Positions 1 to 5,125 of a DNA stretch of 6,973 nt are shown one piece after another. Within the stretch, counting starts at the first letter, position 1. The number at the start of each line of letters is the position of its first letter. The notes beneath the pieces were generated by a model. The model was not told the origin of the DNA, ran no database searches, and worked only from the letters and a program-made list of their open reading frames with translations. This DNA comes from JBKJUK01 sp046590705. GTDB taxonomy: Bacteria; Acidobacteriota; Thermoanaerobaculia; Gp7-AA8. Made by a program: the position numbers and the translations under genes. The DNA is taken from positions 1 through 6,973 of the forward strand of contig JBKJUK010000319.1 of the NCBI GenBank assembly GCA_046590705.1, read 5' to 3'.

Positions 1-361
1 GTAACGTTTCTGGGACGCCAAGTGCGTCAGGGGCGAAGTCGAACGTCTAACGTTCTGCGGCAGCCTTGATCCTGATGGGTGACTGGTGCTGATCATGCGA
101 TCGGACACCGCACAAACGAGACGCCGGGACTACTGAATCATCACCCAGCGAATGACGCACCACCATTGATAGCAGCTGCTAAACGCAGCTGAGGATTCGA
201 CCGCCCATATTGACAACGCCTGCTAATGGGTGACCCTGCGATCGACGTGACTGAGGCTCCGCCCCAGCGCTCCATCCCCGCGCTCCGACCGAAACACCGA
301 CCCCGGTGCTGGATGGTTGGACCCTGTTGCGATCCACGCTGCAGTATCCATTTACATCACA
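1..361. other. Non-coding left flank with inverted repeats
   Basis: No supported gene. A plus-strand frame ends at the TAA at 48-50 (residues NVSGTPSASGAKSNV) and a minus-strand frame is open from the ATG at 96 to the edge, but neither has enough sequence to judge. Inverted repeats are present: GAACGT-CTA-ACGTTC (41-55), GACGC-CAAGT-GCGTC (14-28), and a 7-bp stem CAGCTGC-TAAAC-GCAGCTG (173-191). The 9-mer ATGGGTGAC is repeated at 75-83 and 226-234. TCACCCA (141-147) can pair with the core of either copy, and pairing with the second would enclose the 173-191 stem. Confidence 0.5.
173..191. repeat. Perfect 7-bp hairpin with 5-nt loop
   Basis: CAGCTGC (173-179), TAAAC (180-184), GCAGCTG (185-191). 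It is enclosed by the long-range pair TCACCCA (141-147) and TGGGTGA (227-233). No T-tract follows on either strand, so it is not a standard terminator. It could be part of a structured RNA or a DNA palindrome; the role is unknown. Confidence 0.45.
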
Positions 362-476
362 GGGCCGGAGGCCCGGCGTCTTTTTGGCCACGGCCGTAAG
401 GTCGTGGAACAAAAACCCACGTTGTACCGGAGCCGCGGAGCGGCGGAATCGCGACTTCCGGCATTCCACCCTGGAA
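362..476. repeat. Array of four short hairpins, likely a dispersed intergenic repeat
   Basis: Four hairpins follow one another downstream of the propeller-kinase stop. H1, 362-374: GGGCC-GGA-GGCCC. H2, 388-407: CCACGGCC-GTAA-GGTCGTGG (8 bp with one G.U, GNRA-type loop), extended by T5 (381-385) and G386 pairing with C410 and A5 (411-415). H3, 432-444: GCCGC-GGA-GCGGC. H4, 464-476: TTCCA-CCC-TGGAA. H1 and H3 share the GGA loop. The string GTCTTTTTG occurs at 378-386 and again at 508-516, so the element may extend to about 525. Arrays like this look like dispersed extragenic repeats of soil bacteria; copy number cannot be judged from one window. The G.U in H2 is tolerated only in the plus-strand transcript. 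Confidence 0.55.
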
Positions 477-562
477 CTTCGAAACTTCGGCGCGCTGCGA
501 GTTCGGAGTCTTTTTGTTCGAAAATTGGAAGGTAAGAGCGTCGCCGATGATATTCAGGCGCC

Positions 563-3265
563 CTAACGTGCCGTGTCAGTCGATTCGGCAGTACTGCTCT
601 CGGCAGAGGACATCATCCAGATATCGGCCTCCGTTGACAGAGTCGGATAGACGATATCGCCTGCGCCGTACCCGAGTTGCGCAGAGATCGCTCCAGCTGG
701 ATCCCACGAATCTACGCGACCGACCGAGCGCACGGCTTTGGTGCGGAGGTCGACAACCTGAAAGTTCCCGACGAGGTCAATACAGGCGATCCGTGACTCA
801 TCAAGCCATCCCCCGACACCGCAGGTCGGGTGAACCAGATCGTAGCTGTTCGTGTCGAACGAATAGACGTAGATCCCTGAATTTCCTTCTCGAAGACGAG
901 CCCAGTCTGTTCCGAGAATACGCCGGCCGTCTCGAGACCATGCAGTTGGCCAGAACGAGCCGGAGGCGCCTGGGAGAGGTGGAAGGGTCTTCGGCGCGTG
1001 AAAAGGGGTCGCGCCTACGAAGCTCACGATCTGCCCGCCGCTTACGATACTGTAGACAGCGAGCGCGGTACCATCAGGGGAAACGCGCGGGTAATTGTTT
1101 CCCCGGTCACCTGCAGGCGATTTCGTCAGCCTCGTCAGCCCGCTTCCATCGGGTCGGATGCTCCAGGCCTCGTACGTATCGACCCGGTTCGAATAGAACA
1201 CGATGCGCGAACTGTCCGGCCACCACGAAACGCCGCGATCGCGCGCCAGGTCTCTCGTCAGTTGCCTGACATCCGTTCCATCCGCGCGCATCACAAAGAC
1301 ATCTTCCTGTTTCCCATCGGTGTTGAATGCGATCCAGTTCCCGTCCGGGGATATGGCGGCTGCCCGAATCAGCATCGAGCCTTCGAACAGCGGTCCGGCA
1401 TCGGAGCGAAGAGTCTCCGTTCGCGGGTCGAAGGTGGCGTGGCGTAACTCCCCTCGGCTGGTGGCGGACTGGTACAGCAGTCGGCCATCGCTACCAGGGC
1501 TGGAGAGAAAGGCCACATCCATTGCCGGCAGGCGGGCAGACGTTGCCGGTGCCGTCGGGAGCCCGCGCTCGGGATCTATCGCAACGCGCCAGAGGTTCAT
1601 TGAGCCATCACGATCGCTGAGAAAGTAAATCGATCGGCCGTCCGCAGACCAGACCGGGTTCCAGTCCGTCGCGGGTTCTCTGGTCACGTTGGTCAGCGAG
1701 GCGCCATCGTCAGGTTTCACGCCGATGGTTTGCACTTCGCGGTTTCCGACCTGATCGATACTCCAGAATGCGATCCGGCGACCGTCCGGCGACCATCGCG
1801 GCTGCATGGCGTCCCCTTTGAACAGGAGCCGGGTGGCACCATCTTCGACGCGGGAAATTGAGAGCGTGCTGACCGAAGTACGTAACCGAGGATTGCGCAC
1901 CGCTTCGCTGGCATGGACGATCTCGCGGCCATCGGGCGACCAGGAAGGATTGAAGCCTTTGTCTGTGAGGCGGCGCACTGATTCGCCCGTCGTACCCATC
2001 ACGAAGATGCCACCGTCTTTCTCAGAACAGGAACAGAAAGCGATCTGGCTGCCGTCCGGAGAAAAGGCCGGTTGCGACTCGTTTCCCAAACGTCCCTTCG
2101 TTACATTGATGGCGCTCTGTCCATCGATCCGCTGGACGAATATGTCGCTCTGTCCGTCGACGACTCTGACAAAAGCGAATGTTTTTCCGTCGGGAGCAAG
2201 TGACGGCTCGCTTTCGGCGCCTGCGCTGTAGGTGAGCTGAGAGAAACTGGCCGGCGGTTCGGGACGGCTGTTGCCCCGCAATCGAACAATGCCCGCGCTA
2301 CCTGCAAGACCGAGTACGATTCCCAGCGCAGCAGCAACCCACGGAGTCCACTTTCTCATCCGCGCCGGTTCCGCTCTTGAAACGGGTGCCGCGGCACCGC
2401 TCGAAGAACCGCTCACGGCATCGAGGGCAAAGGCGATATCGCGCGCAGAGTGAAAACGCTCGTCACGTTCTTTCTCGAGACAGCGACGGATAAGACGCTC
2501 CAGCGGAGGTGAGACATGTTCGCCGGCAGCAGTGAAATCCGGAGGGTCCTTGTGCAGAACTGCGTTCATGGTCTCGACGGAGGAGGGTCCGCGGAAAGCA
2601 CGGATACCCGCAAGCATCTCGTAAACGATCGTGCCGAATGAGAAAATATCGGAGCGCTGATCGACCTCCAGTCCACGCACCTGTTCAGGGGACATGTAGC
2701 CGGCGGTCCCCAGAACCGTGCCGGGGGCAGTGCCCCTCTGCTGCGTGCGATCGTCTTCTCCGCCTCCCTGTGCGTCGCGCAGCTTGGCCAGGCCGAAGTC
2801 GAGAATCTTCAGTCGCCCATCGCTGGTGACGAAAATGTTTTCCGGCTTGAGATCGCGATGCACGACGCCTTTATCGTGGGCCGCGGCCAGACCGCTGGCG
2901 AGTTGGAAGGCGTAATCCACGGCTTTGCGGTGCGGAAGAGTGTGGGCTGCCTCACCTTCGCCGAGCTTCTCGCGCAGAGTCTCCCCTTCGAGCAGTTCCA
3001 TGACGATGAATGGCGAACCGTCGTGAGTTCCCAGTTCGAAGATGGTGACCAGATTCGGATGATTCAGCGAGCCGGCGGTTCTGGCCTCCTGTTCGAATCG
3101 GCGAAGCCAGTCCGGGTTAGACGCGAACGTCGCCGGTAAAACCTTGATCGCCACATCGCGCCCGATTCGCGCATCGCGTGCGCGAAACACCTCGCCCATG
3201 CCGCCCGCACCGATGCGCGAAATGATCTCGTACGAACCGAGACGTGTACCGTCTGTAAAATTCAT
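563..3265 (-). CDS. Transmembrane serine/threonine protein kinase with PD40 (TolB-type) beta-propeller
   Basis: 900 residues, complete. The Hanks-type kinase spans about 11-280: glycine loop GAGGMGEV (19-26), ATP lysine K41 (AIK), helix-C Glu E60, catalytic HRDLKPEN (136-143), DFG (156-158), activation segment end GTAGYMSPEQ (186-195), and DIFSFG (206-211). All key residues are present, so it should be active. An Ala/Ser/Gly-rich linker leads to a membrane helix at about 307-327. Residues 341-890 form a propeller with at least nine PD40 turn motifs: 355-360, 401-405, 442-446, 491-495, 539-543, 638-642, 681-685, 728-732 and 776-780 (mostly WSPDG or ISPDG). This region probably lies outside the cytoplasm and senses an unknown ligand or partner. 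The start is the first ATG after an in-frame TGA, and MNFTDGTRLGSYEI matches the usual start of such kinases. There is no Shine-Dalgarno within about 12 nt. It is separated from upstream genes by 397 bp and is probably transcribed alone. Confidence 0.96.
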   Translation of the reverse strand: MNFTDGTRLGSYEIISRIGAGGMGEVFRARDARIGRDVAIKVLPATFASNPDWLRRFEQEARTAGSLNHPNLVTIFELGTHDGSPFIVMELLEGETLREKLGEGEAAHTLPHRKAVDYAFQLASGLAAAHDKGVVHRDLKPENIFVTSDGRLKILDFGLAKLRDAQGGGEDDRTQQRGTAPGTVLGTAGYMSPEQVRGLEVDQRSDIFSFGTIVYEMLAGIRAFRGPSSVETMNAVLHKDPPDFTAAGEHVSPPLERLIRRCLEKERDERFHSARDIAFALDAVSGSSSGAAAPVSRAEPARMRKWTPWVAAALGIVLGLAGSAGIVRLRGNSRPEPPASFSQLTYSAGAESEPSLAPDGKTFAFVRVVDGQSDIFVQRIDGQSAINVTKGRLGNESQPAFSPDGSQIAFCSCSEKDGGIFVMGTTGESVRRLTDKGFNPSWSPDGREIVHASEAVRNPRLRTSVSTLSISRVEDGATRLLFKGDAMQPRWSPDGRRIAFWSIDQVGNREVQTIGVKPDDGASLTNVTREPATDWNPVWSADGRSIYFLSDRDGSMNLWRVAIDPERGLPTAPATSARLPAMDVAFLSSPGSDGRLLYQSATSRGELRHATFDPRTETLRSDAGPLFEGSMLIRAAAISPDGNWIAFNTDGKQEDVFVMRADGTDVRQLTRDLARDRGVSWWPDSSRIVFYSNRVDTYEAWSIRPDGSGLTRLTKSPAGDRGNNYPRVSPDGTALAVYSIVSGGQIVSFVGATPFHAPKTLPPLPGASGSFWPTAWSRDGRRILGTDWARLREGNSGIYVYSFDTNSYDLVHPTCGVGGWLDESRIACIDLVGNFQVVDLRTKAVRSVGRVDSWDPAGAISAQLGYGAGDIVYPTLSTEADIWMMSSAESSTAESTDTAR

Positions 3266-3276
3266 GTATGAATGAC

Positions 3277-3312
3277 ATCATAGTCGACGACGATGTGCGA
3301 TTCGTCGTTGAC
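3277..3312 (-). promoter_or_regulatory. Candidate promoter -10 and overlapping operator-like palindrome for the propeller kinase
   Basis: Bases 3283-3293 (GTCGACGACGA) and 3302-3312 (TCGTCGTTGAC) form an 11-8-11 inverted repeat with one mismatch. Next to it, on the minus strand at 3282-3277, is TATGAT, five of six matches to a -10 box, 11 nt before the kinase ATG at 3265. If this is the -10, transcription would start about 5 nt before the ATG, giving a nearly leaderless mRNA, which fits the missing Shine-Dalgarno. The palindrome would then cover the -35/spacer region, where a dimeric repressor or activator could bind. No good -35 hexamer is seen 17 nt upstream. The inverted repeat is seen directly; the promoter role is inferred. 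Confidence 0.4.
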
Positions 3313-3367
3313 CTCTTCTCCACTCCTCACGTGAAACCGGTCGTTCCTGATCGAAGGCGTCAGCTGG

Positions 3368-3401
3368 ATGTTCAGACATGTTCGCGAGCCTTCGCCCGAA
3401 C
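3368..3401. repeat. Direct repeat ATGTTC with 10-bp period and adjoining hairpin
   Basis: ATGTTC occurs at 3368-3373 and again at 3378-3383, exactly one helical turn apart. The second copy runs into an imperfect hairpin: GTTCGCGA (3380-3387), loop GCCT, TCGC (3392-3395), a CC bulge, and GAAC (3398-3401). It lies about 100 bp upstream of the propeller-kinase start. A tandem activator site is possible but nothing else supports it. Confidence 0.25.
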
Positions 3402-3565
3402 ACCACGCAACTCCAGGGAGCACATCTTCGCTTCTCGTTCTAACGCGTGACTCACACCTTCAGAAACACGAAAACGAAGATCGGCGGCAGCGTCGGTGGT
3501 GAGATTTTTCACACACAGTCTCGGTGCCCTCTCAACGACGGTTGTTTGAATGGCGAGCGTCGCGT

Positions 3566-3589
3566 CACAGGCAGGATTGCCTGTGCTCC
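3566..3589 (-). repeat. REP-like extragenic palindrome
   Basis: On the minus strand, GGAG (3589-3586) is followed directly by a perfect 8-bp hairpin: CACAGGCA (3585-3578), loop ATCC, and TGCCTGTG (3573-3566). A GTAG/GGAG tetranucleotide at the foot of a short hairpin is the known layout of REP sequences mobilised by REP-associated tyrosine transposases. It sits 74 bp downstream of the barrel gene stop. There is no U-tract, so it is not a standard intrinsic terminator, though it could protect the 3' end of that mRNA. An 8-bp palindrome, ACACGTGT (3590-3597), abuts it. Only one copy is in this window, so its repetitive nature is inferred. Confidence 0.5.
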
Positions 3590-3662
3590 ACACGTGTCGA
3601 ATATGAGTTCGCGAGCGGGACGAAGTCACGCCGACTAAGGCGCAGGGATTCGCGTGTGCGGT

Positions 3663-4595
3663 CTATCGAAGAAGTGGAGGGGTATTGAAGTAGAAGGTCG
3701 TTCCGGCGGTGAAGACCTGCCCATCGTGTGCGTTTCGCCCCCAGATGTACTTCGAGAAAGAGGCGAACACATCGACCGGACCAAGAGAGTACGCCAGACC
3801 CGCGCCGGCCTGCCAGTAGCGCACGCTGAGCAGCCGGTCACGTTGGGCGAATCGTTCCGGAGTGTTCAACTCTCCAGGAGGGAAGAAAGGAACGCCGGTG
3901 GGTGAGCCGACGCGGAGACCGCCGTGCGTGTACAGCCAGTTCGCCGAGGCCTGCACGAAGAGCCGGTCGGTCAGACCGTAGCCGACACCGAACTGCCCTG
4001 TACTTCGATCGATCGAAATGTCGCGTAGAGGTTTTTCGACGAACGAGTACGCGTACGAAGATTCGAGCGTCACCTTGTGAAACGCTCCTGGGAGTCGGAG
4101 CGACGCGTTGACTCCTGCCTGAGTCTCGCGGAGATTTCGGCCGACAACGGCCTCTCCTTTGTACGGGTAATCATGACTCGGGACAACGTATCTGACCACA
4201 GGGGTGATGGCCCAAAGCTCGCTGCCGAACCTGTAGCGCGCACCCATGGACAGGTCTTGAAATGATGAGTGCCAGCAGTCACAGGCATCGACAGCCAGAC
4301 GGGACGGGGGCGGCTGACGCCCGGTGTATTTCGCAAAAACGTAGGGAATTGAAGCCGTGATGGAGAGCCTGTCGGAGACTCCGTAGTCAACTTCCAAAAG
4401 GGTACTTGCGGTGACGCTCTCGCCCCTTGAAAGAAGAAAGCCGTCGCTGAAGCGGTGGCCTGTATTGTCGACGTACTGCCACCCTACCGTAACGGCTCCG
4501 AGGCCAGCGGGAGGAGTGAAGGCCTGTGCGAGCGCGGGGAGCGGCGAGGCCACCGCGGCCCACATCAGCAGGAAGATTCCGCGACGCAATTTCAT
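3663..4595 (-). CDS. Outer-membrane beta-barrel protein, 'transporter' (MetA-pathway-like) type
   Basis: 310 residues. MKLRRGIFLL plus a hydrophobic core to LPALAQA (19-25) is a clear Sec signal peptide, cleaved after A23 or A25. The mature part is made of short alternating amphipathic strands ended by turn residues, such as ASTLLEVDYGVSDRLSITASI (the segment around 63-83), FQDLSMGARYRFG (112-124) and LTDRLFVQASANWLY (208-222). That is the pattern of outer-membrane barrels of the Phenol_MetA_deg/transporter type (PF13557-like); the family call is from general resemblance. The only Cys residues are C105 and C107 in a CDCWH motif, probably in an extracellular loop. The last strand FTAGTTFYF is followed by NTPPLLR, so the protein does not end on the usual aromatic residue. 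Its ATG lies 7 nt after the upstream stop without an obvious Shine-Dalgarno, which points to translational coupling. The substrate is unknown; it may be structural rather than a transporter. Confidence 0.87.
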   Translation of the reverse strand: MKLRRGIFLLMWAAVASPLPALAQAFTPPAGLGAVTVGWQYVDNTGHRFSDGFLLSRGESVTASTLLEVDYGVSDRLSITASIPYVFAKYTGRQPPPSRLAVDACDCWHSSFQDLSMGARYRFGSELWAITPVVRYVVPSHDYPYKGEAVVGRNLRETQAGVNASLRLPGAFHKVTLESSYAYSFVEKPLRDISIDRSTGQFGVGYGLTDRLFVQASANWLYTHGGLRVGSPTGVPFFPPGELNTPERFAQRDRLLSVRYWQAGAGLAYSLGPVDVFASFSKYIWGRNAHDGQVFTAGTTFYFNTPPLLR

Positions 4596-4602
4596 CTGGC
4601 CG

Positions 4603-5085
4603 TTACTGCCGGCTGCGGAGGCTCGAGTCTCTCAGGAGAACTGCGTTGTCGATGGCCTTGAGCAGGATCGTCGCTTTCGGTGCGGTCTCGAAGGCCAGCA
4701 CTACCGCAGCATCGGGCACTCCCGCAAAAAGTTGCTTGACGCTCGCCGCTGCGCTTGCTGTGGCGATGACCACGTCGAAGCGTCCCGCCGCGAGTACGTT
4801 CGAGAGCTGGTCGAAGGTAGTCACGGTCGTGAAGCGATGGCCGCCCTGTTTGAGAAGTGGCTCGAAGCTGGTGTTTGCGCTCGCAGCGAGATCCGTCGAG
4901 GGAGCGGCATAGATGAGCACCGAGGCGGCGCGTGCGTTCTTCGGTCGCTGATACCGAGTGCCGCGGCCCGACACGAGGAACTTATCTCCACAGGCCATCA
5001 GATCCTGGGCCGAAAGTGCGGCGACTAAAAAAGTGAGGCAGACGATGCGATTGCGCACTTGGACCCCCCGGGCCTGACGGCCCAT
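4603..5085 (-). CDS. Exported protein of unknown function, CGDKFL motif, receiver-like fold
   Basis: The function is not recognised. The ATG at 5085 gives 160 residues. The hydrophobic stretch IVCLTFLVAALSAQDLMA (14-31) looks like a signal peptide and is followed at once by C32 in CGDKFL, so it could be a lipoprotein, although Met at -2 is atypical for a lipobox. RGTRYQR (41-47) follows. The rest alternates strands and helices as in a CheY/receiver fold: ASVLIYA (54-60), then the helix/strand GGHRFTTVTTFDQL (81-94), FDVVIAT (103-109) and AAVVLAF (126-132). The phospho-acceptor Asp expected after the third strand is absent (IATA), so phosphorelay chemistry is unlikely. A GTG start at 5058 may be the real one: it leaves the compact n-region RNR and has a G-run 5 nt upstream, whereas the ATG has no visible Shine-Dalgarno. 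The gene starts 40 nt (ATG) or 67 nt (GTG) after the kinase stop and ends 7 nt before the barrel gene, which suggests co-transcription. Confidence 0.82.
   Translation of the reverse strand: MGRQARGVQVRNRIVCLTFLVAALSAQDLMACGDKFLVSGRGTRYQRPKNARAASVLIYAAPSTDLAASANTSFEPLLKQGGHRFTTVTTFDQLSNVLAAGRFDVVIATASAAASVKQLFAGVPDAAVVLAFETAPKATILLKAIDNAVLLRDSSLRSRQ
5056..5083 (-). promoter_or_regulatory. Hairpin, G-run ribosome-binding site and alternative GTG start of the exported-protein gene
   Basis: On the minus strand a perfect hairpin, GGGCC (5083-5079), GTCA, GGCCC (5074-5070), is followed at once by GGGGGG (5069-5064), then TCCAA and GTG (5058-5056). The G-run at 5-nt spacing can serve as a degenerate Shine-Dalgarno. 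If the GTG is used, the hairpin sits in the leader just before the ribosome-binding site. If the ATG at 5085 is used, the hairpin lies in codons 1-6. The layout favours the GTG. Confidence 0.4.
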
Positions 5086-5125
5086 TGATGGTGAGACCCA
5101 AGACTACGCCCGCACAGCAGCTAAA

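Larger units (their letters stand above)
3266..3662. other. Intergenic region between barrel gene and propeller kinase
   Basis: This 397-bp stretch has no convincing gene. The open frames on both strands (longest about 85 codons, minus strand 3629-3372) have no Shine-Dalgarno, their composition is Arg/Ser-rich like chance translation, and one runs straight through the REP-like palindrome. It holds the candidate promoter/operator (3277-3312), the ATGTTC repeat with hairpin (3368-3401), and the REP-like palindrome (3566-3589). Just after the barrel gene stop there is only a weak 4-bp stem (3629-3632 with 3639-3642) with no T-tract, so no clear terminator for that gene is visible. Confidence 0.7.

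Noticed and set aside
45..51. GTCTAAC resembling the RYYYAAC core of an integron attC site
   Set aside because: No partner GTTRRRY core is found within the following 150 bp, and there is no cassette or integrase.
161..191. Possible alternating-repeat or origin-like site around AGCAGCTGCT
   Set aside because: There are no DnaA boxes, iterons or AT-rich stretch nearby; only a simple hairpin is supported.
362..385. Intrinsic terminator formed by the GGGCC-GGA-GGCCC hairpin and T5
   Set aside because: The T-tract is 6 nt from the stem and would act on plus-strand transcripts, while all genes here are on the minus strand. It is kept as part of the hairpin array instead.
179..469. Minus-strand open frame of 96 codons after the propeller kinase
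   Set aside because: It runs straight through the hairpin array, has no Shine-Dalgarno, and its Arg/Gly/Ser-rich translation fits chance reading of palindromic GC-rich DNA.
514..1269. Plus-strand open frame of 251 codons
   Set aside because: It lies opposite the PD40 region of the propeller kinase, and its Arg/Ser-rich translation shows no domain; it is an antisense shadow.
3372..3629. Minus-strand open frame of 85 codons in the 397-bp intergenic region
   Set aside because: It has no ribosome-binding site or recognisable domain, and its sequence includes the REP-like palindrome.
4411..5028. Plus-strand open frame of 205 codons
   Set aside because: It overlaps the exported-protein gene and the start of the barrel gene in antisense and shows no protein-like features.
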